A stretch of DNA of 64,000 nucleotides from Bos javanicus (Eukaryota > Chordata > Mammalia > Artiodactyla > Bovidae): assembly GCF_032452875.1 (NCBI RefSeq), contig NW_026894337.1:82461-146460 (forward strand). The letters run 5' to 3'. This document shows, in pieces, positions 50,431-63,099 of this stretch (position 1 is the stretch's first letter; each line of letters begins with the position of its first letter). The notes beneath the pieces were generated by a model. That model saw nothing but the letters and a program-made list of their open reading frames with translations. It did no database searches and had not been told where the DNA came from. Position numbers and translations under genes: made by a program.

Positions 50431-53062
50431 ATGATCAGTGTATGATAGCAAACATGATCAGCGCATGATCAGTCACATGATCAGCGCCATTAAGTCACGT
50501 GATCACTACATGATAGTCATGTGATCAGTCCATGCTCAGTCACGGTATCAGTGCATGATCAGCCACGTGATCAGTGCATGATCTGTCACATGATTAGTGT
50601 ATGATCATCCACGTGATCAGTGCATGGCAGTCATGTGATCAGTGCATGATATAGACGTGATCAGTGCATGATCAGTCACGTGATCAGTGCATGATAGCCA
50701 CGTGATCAGTGCATGATCAGTCACCTGATGGGTGTATGATCATTCACGTGACCTGTACATGGTAGCTACATGATCATTGCATGATCAGCCACGTGAGTAG
50801 TGCATGATAGCCACGTGATCAGTGCATGATCAGTCACGTGATCAGTGCATGATCAGTCATGTGACCAGTACATGGTAGCTGCGTGATCATGGCATGATCA
50901 GCCACGTGAGCAGTGCATGATAGCCACGTGATCAGTGCATGATCAGACGTGATCAGTGCATGATCAGTCACGTGATCAGTGCATGATCAGCCACGTGATC
51001 AGTGCATGATCAGCCACGTGATCAGTGCATGATCAGCCACGTGATCAGTGCATGATAGCCACGTGATCAGTGCATGATCAGTCCACGTGATCAGTGCATG
51101 ATCAGTCACGTGATCAGTGCATGATCAGCCACGTGATCAGTGCATGATCAGTTCGTGATCAGTGCATGATCAGTCACGTGATCAGTGCATGATAGCTACG
51201 TGATCAGTGCATGATCAGCCACGTGATCAGTGCATGATAGCCACGTGATCAGTGCATGATAGTACGTGATCAGTGCATGATCAGTCACGTGATCAGTGTG
51301 ATCAGCCACGTGATGATCAGTGCATGATCAGTCACATGATCAGTGCATGATCAGCCACGTGATCAGTGCATGAGCGTCACGTGATCAGTGCATGATATAG
51401 CCGTGATCAGTGCATGATCAGTCACGTGATCAGTGCATGATAGCCACGTGATCAGTGCATGATCAGTCACGTGATCAGTGCATGATCAGTCACGTGACCA
51501 GTACATGGTAGCTACGTGATCAGTGCATGATCAGCCACGTGAGTAGTGCATGATAGCCACGTGATCAGTGCATGATCAGTCACGTGATCAGTGCATGATC
51601 AGTCACGTGATCAGTGCATGATAGCTGACGTGATCATGGCATGATCAGCCGTATGAGCAGTGCATGATAGCCACGTGATCAGTGCATGATCAGACGTGAT
51701 CAGTGCATGATCAGTCACGTGATCAGTGCATGATCAGCCACGTGATCAGTGCATGATCGAGGCATGATCAGTGCCAGGCACGTGATCAGTGCATGATAGC
51801 CACGTGATCAGTGCATGATCAGTCACGTGATCAGTGCATGATCAGTCATGTGATCAGTGCATGATCAGCCACGTGATCAGTGCATGATCAGCCACGTGAT
51901 CAGTGCATGATCAATCACGTGATCAGTGCATGATCAGTCACGTGATCAGTGCATGATCAGCTCGTGATCAGTGCATGATCAGCCACGTGATCAGTGCATG
52001 ATCAGCCACGTGATCAGTGCATGATAGCCACGTGATCAGTGCATGATCAGTCACGTGATCATGTGTGATCAGCCACGTGATCAGTGCATGATCAGCCACG
52101 TGATCAGTGCATGATCAGTCACGTGATCAGTGCATGATCAGTCACGTGATCAGTGCATGATAGCTACGTGATCATTGCATGATCAGCCACGTGATCAGTG
52201 CATGATAGCCACGTGATCAGTGCATGATAGCCGTGATCAGTGCATGATCAGTCATGTGATACAGTGTGTGATCAGCCACGTGATCAGTGCATGATATCCA
52301 CGTGATCAGTGCATGATAGCCACGTGATCAGTGCATGAGCCACGTGATCAGTGCATGATCAGTCACGTGATCATGTGATCAGCCACGTGATCAGTGCATG
52401 ATGAGCCACGTGATCAGTGCATGATCAATTACGTGATCAGTGCATGATCAGTCACGTGACCAGTACATGGTTGCCGTGATCGTTGCATGATCAGCCACGT
52501 GAGCAGAGCATGATAGCCACGTGATCAGTGCATGATCAGTCACGTGATCAGTACATGATCAGTCACGTGAACAGTGCATGATCATTTACGTGATCTGTGC
52601 ATGATCAGTCACGTGCCAGTATATGGTTGCTACGTGATCATTCCATGACAGCCACGTGAGCAGTGCATGATAGCCACGTGATGTGTGCATGATGATTACG
52701 TGAGCAGTATGATCAGCCACGTGATCAGTGCATGTGCCGTGATCAGTGCTGCATGATATGTCACGTGACAGGTGTGTGATCAGCCACGTGAACAGTGCAT
52801 GATCAGCCACGTGATCAGTGCATGATGTACGTGATCAGTGCATGATCAGCCACGTGATCAGTGCATGATCAGTCACGTGATCAGTGTATGATCAGCCACG
52901 TGATCAGTGCATGATAGCCACGTGATCAGTGCATGATCAGCCACGTGATCAGTTATGTAGCCACGTGATCAGTGCATGATCAGCCACGTGATCAGTGCAT
53001 GATCATCACGTGATCAGTGTATGATCAGCCACGTGAACAGTGCATGCTCAGTCACGTGATCT
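50431..53062 (+). repeat. Spacer 25-26 (long; duplicated R3-R5 module)
   Basis: R3 occurs near 50650 and again near 51395; R5 near 50876 and again near 51627, both about 745-750 bp apart. GATATCC near 52293, L1 near 52466, L2 near 52620, L3 near 52762. The late L part (52800-52990) is consensus-like. Confidence 0.9.
50650..51394 (+). repeat. First copy of the roughly 745-bp R3-R5 module in spacer 25-26
   Basis: Runs from one R3 mark to the next and includes R4 near 50724 and R5 near 50876. The second copy begins near 51395 but has lost the exact R4 sequence. Boundaries are approximate because the flanking monomers are alike. Confidence 0.6.
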
Positions 53063-53306
53063 GGGCCTGCTGAGCTGCGTGATTACTGTCTGCTCATCTG
53101 CTTGACAATTGCCAGCTGAGCTGCACGATTCCTGCCTGTCATCTGCTTGACAATTGCCAGCTGTGCTGCGTAATTCCTGCCTGCTCAGCTGCTTGATTAT
53201 TGCCAGCTGAGCAGCATGATTCCTCACACCTGAGTTCCATGATTATTGCCTGCTGACTGTTTGATTCGTGCCTACTCAGCTCTTTGTTTATTGCCTCCAG
53301 AGGCAC
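53063..53306 (+). repeat. Island 26 (full length, 244 bp)
   Basis: Entry base T; internal site CACCTG. Confidence 0.96.
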
Positions 53307-54545
53307 ATGATCAGTGTATGATAGCAAACATGATCAGCGCATGATCAGTCACATGATCAGCGCCATTAAGTCACGTGATCACTACATGATAGTCATGTGA
53401 TCAGTCCATGCTCAGTCACGGTATCAGTGCATGATCAGCCACGTGATCAGTGCATGATCTGTCACATGATTAGTGTATGATCATCACGTGATCAGTGCAT
53501 GCAGTCATGTGATCAGTGCATGATATAGCGTGATCAGTGCATGATCAGTCTCGTGATCAGTGCATGATAGCCACGTGATCAGTGCATGATCAGTCACATG
53601 TGTGATCAGCCACGTGTCAGTGCATGATCAGCCACGTGATCAGTGCATGATCAGTGCATGATCAGTGCATGATCAGTCACGTGACCAGTGCATGGTAGCT
53701 ATGTGATCGTTGCATGATCAGCCATGATCAGTGCATGATAGCCGTGATCAGTGCATGATAGCCACGTGATCAGTGCATGATCAGTCACGTGATCAGTGGT
53801 GATCAGCCACGTGATCAGTGCATGATATCCATGATCAGTGCATGATGCCGTGATCAGTGCATGATACCACGTGATCAGTGCATGATCAGTCGTGATCATG
53901 TGTGATCAGCCACGTGATCAGTGCATGATGAGCCACGTGATCAGTGCATGATCAATTACGTGATCAGTGCATGATCAGTCACGTGACCAGTACATGGTTG
54001 CTACGTGATCATTGCATGATCAGCCACGTGAGCAGTGCATGATAGCCACGTGATCAGTGCATGATCAGTCACGTGATCAGTGCATCATCAGTCACGTGAA
54101 CAGTGCATGATCATTACGTGATCAGTGCATGATCAGTCACGTGACCAGTATATGATCATCGTGATCATTCCATGATCAGCCACGTGAGCAGTGCATGATA
54201 GCCACGTGATGTGTGCATGAGTTACGTGAGCAGAGTATGATCAGCCACGATCAGTGCATGAGTGCATGATCAGTGCATGATATGTCACGTGACAGGTGTG
54301 TGATCAGCCACGTGATCAGTGCATGTTCAGCCACGTGATCAGTGCATGATAGCCACGTGATCAGTGCATGATCAGTTACGTGAGCAGTGTATGATCAGCC
54401 ACGTGATCAGTGCATGGTCAGACACGTGAACAGTGTATGATCAGCCACGTGATCAGTGCATGATATCCAAGTGATCAGTGCATGATCATCACGTGATCAG
54501 TGTATGATCAGCCACGTGAACAGTGCATGCTCAGTCACGTGATCT
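53307..54545 (+). repeat. Spacer 26-27 (short; R4-R5 and M zone deleted)
   Basis: R3 near 53522 joins CATGTGTGATCAG near 53598 after about 75 bp; the junction reads CAGTCACATGTGTG. GATATCC near 53825, L1 near 53996, L2 near 54150 (TATATGATC), GATATCCAAG near 54463. Confidence 0.9.
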
Positions 54546-54789
54546 GGGCCTGCTGAGCTGCGTGATTACTGTCTGCTCATCTGCTTGACAATTGCCAGCT
54601 GAGCTGCACGATTCCTGCCTGTCATCTGCTTGACAATTGCCAGCTGTGCTGCGTAATTCCTGCCTGCTCAGCTGCTTGATTATTGCCAGCTGAGCAGCAT
54701 GATTCCTCACACCTGAGTTCCATGATTATTGCCTGCTGACTGTTTGATTCGTGCCTACTCAGCTCTTTGTTTATTGCCTCCAGAGGCAC
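54546..54789 (+). repeat. Island 27 (full length, 244 bp)
   Basis: Entry base T; internal site CACCTG. Confidence 0.96.
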
Positions 54790-57552
54790 ATGATCAGTGT
54801 ATGATAGCAAACATGATCAGTGCATGATCAGTCACATGATCAGCGCCATTAAGTCACGTGATCACTACATGATAGTCATGTGATCAGTCCATGCTCAGTC
54901 ACGGTATCAGTGCATGATCAGCCACGTGATCAGTGCATGATCTGTCACATGATTAGTGTATGATCATCCACGTGATCAGTGCATGGGCAGTCATGTGATC
55001 AGTGCATGATATAGACGTGATCAGTGCATGATCAGTCTGTGATCAGTGCATGATAGCCACGTGATCAGTGCATGATCAGTCACCTGATGGGTGTATGATC
55101 ATTCACGTGACCTGTACATGGTAGCTACATGATCATTGCATGATCAGCCACGTGAGTAGTGCATGATAGCCACGTGATCACTGCATGATCAGTCACGTGA
55201 TCAGTGCATGATCAGTCATGTGACCAGTACATGGTAGCTTGCGTGATCATGGCATGATCAGCCACGTGAGTGCATGATAGCCACGTGATCAGTGCATGAT
55301 CAGTCACGTGATCAGTGCATGATCAGTCACGTGATCAGTGCATGATCAGCCACGTGTCAGTGCATGATCACATGATCAGTGTATGATCAGCCACGTGATC
55401 AGTGCATGATCAGCACGTGATCAGTGCATGATCAGACGTGATCAGTGCATGATCAGTCACGTGATCAGTGCATGATCAGCCACGTGATCAGTGCATGATC
55501 AGTCACGTGATCAGTGCATGATCAGCCACGTGATCAGTATGAAGCCACGTGATCAGTGCATGATCAGTCACATGATCAGTGCATGATAGCCACGTGATCA
55601 GTGCATGATAGCCACGTGATCAGTGCATGATCAGTCACGTGATCAGTGTGATCAGCCACGTGATCAGTGCATGATCAGCCACGTGATCAGTGCATGATAG
55701 CCACGTGATCAGTGCATGATCAGTCACGTGATCAGTGCATGATCATACGTGATCAGTGCATGATCAGCCACGTGATCAGTGCATGATCAGCCACGTGATC
55801 AGTGCATGATCAGTCCGTGATCAGTGCATGATCAGTCACGTGATCAGTGCATGGTAGCTACGTGATCAGTGCATGATCAGCCACGTGATCAGTGCATGAT
55901 AGCCACGTGATCAGTGCATGATCAGTCACGTGATCAGTGCATGATCAGTCACGTGATCAGTGCATGATCAGCCACGTGATCAGTGCATGATCAGCCACGT
56001 GATCAGTGCATGATAGCCACGTGATCAGTGCATGATCAGCCACGTGATCAGTGCATGATCAGTCACGTGATCAGTGCATGATCAGCCACGTGATCAGTGC
56101 ATGATCAGCCACGTGATCAGTGCATGATCAGCCACGTGATCAGTGCATGATCAGCCACGTGATCAGTGCATGATTCACGTGATCAGTGCATGATCAGTAC
56201 GTGATCAGTGCATGATCAGCCACGTGATCAGTGCATGATAGCCACGATCAGTGCATGATCAGTCACGTGATCAGTGCATGATCAGTCACGTGATCAGTGC
56301 ATGATAGCTCGTGATCAGTGCATGATCAGCCACGTGAGTGCATGATAGCCACGTGATCAGTGCATGATCAGTCACAGATCAGTGCATGATCAGTCCACGT
56401 GATCAGTGCATGATCAGCCACGTGATCAGTGCATGATCAGTCACGTGATCAGTGCATGATCAGCCACGTGATCAGTGCATGATCAGTCACGTGATCAGTG
56501 TGCATGTCAGCCACGTGATCAGTGCATGATAGCCACGTGATCAGTGCATGATCAGTCATGATCAGTGCATGATCAGTCACGTGATCAGTGCATGATCAGC
56601 CACGTGATCAGTGCATGATCAGCCACGTGATCAGTGCATGATCAGCCACGTGATCAGTGCATGATCAGTCACGTGATCAGTGCATGATAGCCACGTGATC
56701 AGTGCATGATCAGCCACGTGATCAGTGCATGATAGCCACGTGATCAGTGCATGATAGCCACGTGATCAGTGCATGATCAGTCACGTGATAGTGTGTGATC
56801 AGCCACGTGATCAGTGCATGATATCCACGTGATCAGTGCATAACAGCCACGTGATCAGTGCATGAGAGCCACGTGATCAGTGCATGATCAGTCACGTGAT
56901 ACATGTGTGATCAGCCACGTGATCAGTGCATGTTGAGCCACGTGATCAGTGCAGGATCAGCCACGTGATCAGTGCATGATCAGTCACGTGACCAGTACAT
57001 GGTTGCTACGTGATCGTTGCATGATCAGCCACGTGAGCAGAGCATGATAGCCACGGATCAGTGCATGATCAGTCACGTGATCAGTACATGATCAGTCACG
57101 TGAACAGTGCATGATCATTTACGTGATCTGTGCATGATCAGTCACGTGACCAGTATATGGTAGCTACGTGATCATTCCATGACGAGCCACGTGAGCAGTG
57201 CATGATAGCCAATGTGATGCATGACATGTGAGCAGAGTATGATCAGCCACGTGATCAGTGCATGAGTGCCACGTGATCAGTGCATGATATGTCACGTGAC
57301 AGGTGTGTGATCAGCCACGTGAACAGTGCATGTTCAGCCACGTGATCAGTGCATGATAGCCACGTGATCAGTGCATGATCAGTTACGTGAGCAGTGTATG
57401 ATCAGCCACGTGATCAGTGCATGGTCAGACACGTGAACAGTGTATGATCAGCCACGTGATCAGTGCATGATATCCAAGTGATCAGTGCATGATCATCACG
57501 TGATCAGTGTATGATCAGCCACGTGAACAGTGCATGCTCAGTCACGTGATCT
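54790..57552 (+). repeat. Spacer 27-28 (long; extended consensus M zone)
   Basis: R3 near 55009, R4 near 55082, R5 near 55236 with an extra T. From about 55380 to 56770 nearly all monomers are consensus. L module standard: GATATCC near 56821, L1 near 56998, L2 near 57156, GATATCCAAG near 57469. Confidence 0.9.
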
Positions 57553-57796
57553 GGGCCTGCTGAGCTGCGTGATTACTGTCTGCTCATCTGCTTGACAATT
57601 GCCAGCTGAGCTGCACGATTCCTGCCTGTCATCTGCTTGACAATTGCCAGCTGTGCTGCGTAATTCCTGCCTGCTCAGCTGCTTGATTATTGCCAGCTGA
57701 GCAGCATGATTCCTCACAGCTGAGTTCCATGATTATTGCCTGCTGACTGTTTGATTCGTGCCTACTCAGCTCTTTGTTTATTGCCTCCAGAGGCAC
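57553..57796 (+). repeat. Island 28 (full length, 244 bp)
   Basis: Entry base T with internal CAGCTG. Confidence 0.96.
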
Positions 57797-60558
57797 ATGA
57801 TCAGTGTATGATAGCAAACATGATCAGCGCATGATCAGTCACATGATCAGTGCCATTAAGTCACGTGATCACTACATGATAGTCATGTGATCAGTCCATG
57901 CTCAGTCACGGTATCAGTGCATGATCAGCCACGTGATCAGTGCATGATCTGTCACATGATTAGTGTATGATCATCCACGTGATCAGTGCATGGGCAGTCA
58001 CGTGATCAGTGCATGATATAGACGTGATCAGTGCATGATCAGTCTCGTGATCAGTGCATGATAGCCACGTGATCAGTGCATGATCAGTCACCTGATGGGT
58101 GTATGATCATTCACGTGACCTGTACATGGTAGCTACATGATCATTGCATGATCAGCCACGTGAGTAGTGCATGATAGCCACGTGATCACTGCATGATCAG
58201 TCACGTGATCAGTGCATGATCAGTCATGTGACCAGTACATGGTAGCTGCGTGATCATGGCATGATCATCCACGTGAGCAGTGCATGATAGCCACGTGATC
58301 AGTGCATGATCAGTCACGTGATCAGTGCATGATCAGCCACGTGATCAGTGCATGATCAGCCACGTGATCAGTGCATGATCAGCCACGTGATCAGTGCATG
58401 ATAGCCACGTGATCAGTGTGATCAGTCACGTGATCAGTGCATGTTCAGCCACGTGATCAGTGCATGATAGCCACGTGATCAGTGCATGATCAGCCACGTG
58501 ATCGGTGCATGATCAGTTACGTGATCAGTGCATGATCAGCCACGTGATCAGTGCATGATCAGCCACGTGATCAGTGCATGATCAAATACACGTGATCAGT
58601 GCATGATCAGTCACGTGATCAGTACATGATAGCTACGTGATCGCTGCATGATCAGCCATTACGTGATCAGTGCATGATAGCCACGTGATCAGTGCATGAT
58701 AGCCACGTGATCATGTGCGATCACACGTGATAGTGTGTGATCAGCCACATGATCAGTGCATGACATCCACGTGATCAGTGCATGATCAGCCACGTGATCA
58801 GTGCATGAGAGCCACGTGATCAGTGCATGATCAGTCACGTGATACATGTGTGATCAGCCACGTGATCAGTGCATGATCAGCCACGTGATGTGCATGATCA
58901 GCCACGTGATCAGTGCATGATCAGTCACGTGATCAGTACATGGTTGTTACGTGATCGTGTGCATGATCAGCCACGTGATCAGTGCATGATAGCCACGTGA
59001 TCAGTGCATGATCAGTCACGCGGATCAGTGCATGATCAGTCACGTGAACAGTGCATGATCATACGTGATCTTTGCATGATCAGCCATATCAGTATATGGT
59101 TGCTACGTGATCATTCCATGACAGTTACGTGAGCAGTGCATGATAGCCACGTGATGTGCATGATCAGCCACGTGAGCAGAGTATGATCAGTCACGTGATC
59201 AGTGCATGAGTGCCACGTGATCAGTGCATGCTATGTCACGTGACAGGTGTGTGATCAGCCACGTGAACTGTGCATGTTCAGCCACGTTTTCAGTGCATGA
59301 TAGCCACGTGATCAGTGCATGATCAGTCACGTGATCAGTGCATGATCAGCCACGTGATCAGTCCATGATAGCCACGATCAGTGCATGATCAGTCACGTGA
59401 TCAGTGTATGATCAGCCACGTGATCAGTGCATGATCAGCCACGTGATCAGTGCATGATCAGCCACGTGATCAGTGCATGATCAGTCACGTGATCAGTGCA
59501 GCCAATGTGACTGCATGATCAGCCACGTGATCAGTGCAGATACGTGATCAGTGCATGATCAGTCACGTGACCAGGCATGATGCAGCTACGTGATCATTGC
59601 ATGATCAGCACGTGATCAGTGCATGATAGCCACGTGATCAGTATTGTTGATGCGATCAGCGTGCGTTGATCAGTCATGATCACCAGTATCAGCACATGAT
59701 CAGTGCATGATAGCCACGTGATCAGTGCATGATCAGCCACGATCAGTGCATGATTCCACGTGATCAGTGCATGATCAGTCACGTGATACATGTGTGATCA
59801 GCCACGTGATCAGTGCATGATAGCCACGTGATCAGTGCATGATCAGTCACGTGATCACATGATCAGCCACGTGATCAGTGCATGAGAATGATGATCAGTG
59901 CATGATCAGTCACGATGTGTGATCAGCCACGTGATCAGTGCATGATGCCACGTGATCAGTGCATGATCAATTACGTGATCAGTGCATGATCAGTCACGTG
60001 ATCTACGGTTGCTATCGATCAGTGCATGATCAGCCACGTGATCAGTGCATGATAGCCACGTGATCAGTGCATGATCAGTCACGTGATCAGTACATGATCA
60101 GTCACGTGAACAGTGCATGATCATTTACGTGATCGCATGATCAGTCACGTGCAGTATATGGTGCTACGTGATCATTCCATGACGAGTTACGTGAGCAGTG
60201 CATGATAGCCATGTGAGGTGCATGATGAGTTACATGAGCAGAGTATGATCAGCCACGTGATCAGTGCATGAGTGCCACGTGATCAGTGCATGATATGTCA
60301 CGTGACAGGTGTGTGATCAGCCACGTGAACAGTGCATGTTCAGCCACGTGATCAGTGCATGATAGCCACGTGATCAGTGCATGATCAGTTACGTGAGCAG
60401 TGTATGATCAGCCACGTGATCAGTGCATGGTCAGACACGTGAACAGTGTATGATCAGCCACGTGATCAGTGCATGATATCCAAGTGATCAGTGCATGATC
60501 ATTACGTGATCAGTGTATGATCAGCCACGTGAACAGTGCATGCTCAGTCACGTGATCT
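57797..60558 (+). repeat. Spacer 28-29 (long; two L modules, only the second followed by an island)
   Basis: R3 near 58015, R4 near 58090, R5 near 58246. A first L module runs from GACATCCACG near 58765 through an L1 variant near 58941, L2 near 59095 and L3 near 59234 to GTTCAGCC near 59276, then stops in consensus monomers. A second L module starts near 59780 with L1 near 60007, L2 near 60166 and GATATCCAAG near 60478. Patch 59490-59700 is scrambled. Confidence 0.88.
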
Positions 60559-60760
60559 GGGCCTGCTGAGCTGCGTGATTACTGTCTGCTCATCTGCTTG
60601 ACAGCCAAGGCTGAGCTGCAATGCGAATTCCTGCCTGCTCAGCTGCTTGATTATTGCCAGCTGAGCAGCATGATTCCTCACACCTGAGTTCCATGATTAT
60701 TGCCTGCTGACTGTTTGATTCGTGCCTACTCAGCTCTTTGTTTATTGCCTCCAGAGGCAC
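60559..60760 (+). repeat. Island 29 (202 bp, one dimer collapsed)
   Basis: About 42 bp of the CTTGACAATTGCC dimer pair is lost, leaving a scarred join (CTTGACAGCCAAGGCTGAGC). The break differs from that in island 8, so the losses look independent. Entry base T; internal site CACCTG. Confidence 0.94.
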
Positions 60761-62862
60761 ATGATCAGTGTATGATAGCAAACATGATCAGTGCATGATC
60801 AGTCACATGATCAGAGCCATTAAGTCACGTGATCACTACATGATAGTCATGTGATCAGTCCATGCTCAGTCACGGTATCAGTGCATGATCAGCCACGTGA
60901 TCAGTGCATGATCTGTCACAAGATTAGTGTATGATCATCCACGTGATCAGTGCACGGGCAGTCATGTGATCAGTGTGATATAGACGTGAACAGTGCATGA
61001 TCAGTCACGTGATCAGTGCATGATTGCTACGTGATCAGTGCATGATCAGTCACCTGATGGGTGTATGATCAGTCATGTGACCAGTACATGGTAGCCACAT
61101 GATCATTGCATGATCAGCCACGTGAGCAGTGCATGATAGCCACGTGATCAGTGCATGATCAGTCACGTGATCAGTGCATGATCAGTCATGTGACCAGTAC
61201 ATGGCAGGCACGTGATCAGTGGCATGATCAGCCACGTGAGCAGTGCATGATAGCCACGTGATCAGTGCATGATCAGTCACGTGATCAGTGCATGATCAGT
61301 CACGTGATCAGTGCATGATGTGGCCATGATCTGCATGATCAGCCAGCAAGATCAGTGTATGATCAGCCACGTGATCAGTGCATGGCAGTCACGTGATCAG
61401 TGCATGATATAGACGTGATCAGTGCATGATCAGTCACGTGATCAGTGCATGATAGCCACGTGATCAGTGCATGATCAACACCGATGAAGTGATGACAAGA
61501 CCTGGTAATGATAGCTACGTGATCAGTGCATGATCAGCACGTGATCAGTGCATGATAGCCACGTGATCAGTGCATGATCAGTCACGTGATCAGTGTGCAT
61601 GATCAGTCATGTGATCAGTACATGGTAGCTACGTGATCATGCATGATCAGCCACTCTCTGCGTGAGCAGTGCATGATAAGCCACGTGATCAGTGCATGAT
61701 CAGCCAGTGATTGTCAGTGATGATGAAGTCACGTGATCAGTGCATGATCAGATACCACAGATCAGCATGATCAGCCACGTGATCAGTGCATGATCAGCCA
61801 CGTGATCAGTATGATCAGCACGTGATCAGTGCATGATCAGCCAAGTGATCAGTGCATGATAGCCACGTGATCAGTGCATGATCAGTCACGTGATCAGTGC
61901 ATGATCAGTACATGGTGATCAGCATGATCAGCCACGTGATCAGTGCATGATCAGCCACGTGATCAGTGCATGATCAGCATCACGTGATCAGTGCATGATC
62001 AGTCACGCGACCAGTACATGGTAGCTACGTGATCATTGCATGATCAGCCACGTGATCAGTGCATGATAGCCACGCGATCAGTGCATGATCAGTCATGTGA
62101 TACGCTGGTGATCAGCCACGTGATCAGTGCATGATATCCACGTGATCAGTGCATGATCAGCCACGTGATCAGTGCATGGAGTCACGTGATCAGTGCATGA
62201 TCAGCCACGTGATACATGCAGTGATCAGCCACTGTGATCAGTGCATGATATCACGTGATCAGTGCAGGATCAATTACGTGATCAGTGCATGATCAGCCAC
62301 GTGATCAGTACATGGTTGCTACGTGATCGTGTGCATGATCAGCCACGTGAGCAGAGCATGATAGCCACGTGATCAGTGCATGATCAGCCACGTGATCAGT
62401 ACATGATCAGTCACGTGAATAGTGCATGATCATTTACGTGATCTTGCATGATCAGTCACGTGACCAGTATATGGTGCTACGTGATCATTCCATGACGAAC
62501 CACGTGAGCAGTGCATGATAGCCACGTGATGTGCATGATGAGTTACGTGAGCAGAGTATGATCAGCCACGATCAGTGCATGAGTGCCACGTGATCAGTGC
62601 ATGATATGTCACGTGATGTGTGTGATCAGCCACGTGAATAGTGCATGTTCAGCCACGATCAGTGCATGATAGCCACGTGATCAGTGCATGATCAGCCACG
62701 TGAGCGTGCATGATCAGCCACGTGATCAGTGCATGGTCAGACACGTGAACAGTGCATGATCAGCCACGTGATCAGTGCATGATATCCGTGATCAGTGCAT
62801 GATCATCACGGGATCAGTGTATGATCAGCCACGCGAACAGTGCATGCTCAGTCACGTGATCT
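60761..62862 (+). repeat. Spacer 29-30 (degraded; unusual insert)
   Basis: R3 near 60970, R4 near 61053, a modified R5 near 61200, a second R3 near 61407. A short segment at about 61477-61510 (CACCGATGAAGTGATGACAA) does not fit the monomer, and related GATGATGAAG occurs near 61720. GATATCC near 62140, L1 near 62312, L2 near 62468. Confidence 0.87.
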
Positions 62863-63099
62863 GGCCTGCTGAGCTGCGTGATTACTGTCTGCTCATCTGT
62901 TTGATAATTGCCAGCTGAGCTGCAATTCCTGCCTGTCATCTGCTTGACAATTGCCAGCTGTGCTGCGTAATTCCTGCCTGCTCAGCTGCTTGATTATTGC
63001 CAGCTGAGCAGCATGATTCCTCACACTGAGTTCCATGATTATTGCCTGCTGACTGTTTGACTGCCTACTCAGCTCTTTGTTTATTGCCTCCAGAGGCAC
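62863..63099 (+). repeat. Island 30 (237 bp)
   Basis: Several small lesions: GGCC entry, TTTGATAATTGCC, GAGCTGCAATTCC, CACACTGAG and GTTTGACTGCC. Entry base T. The most diverged island of normal length. Confidence 0.94.

Noticed and set aside
54546..60558. Tandem duplication of a 3,006-bp HOR (island distances 3,007 and 3,006 bp)
   Set aside because: The two spacers differ in content: the first has an enlarged consensus zone, the second has two L modules. The equal length appears coincidental.
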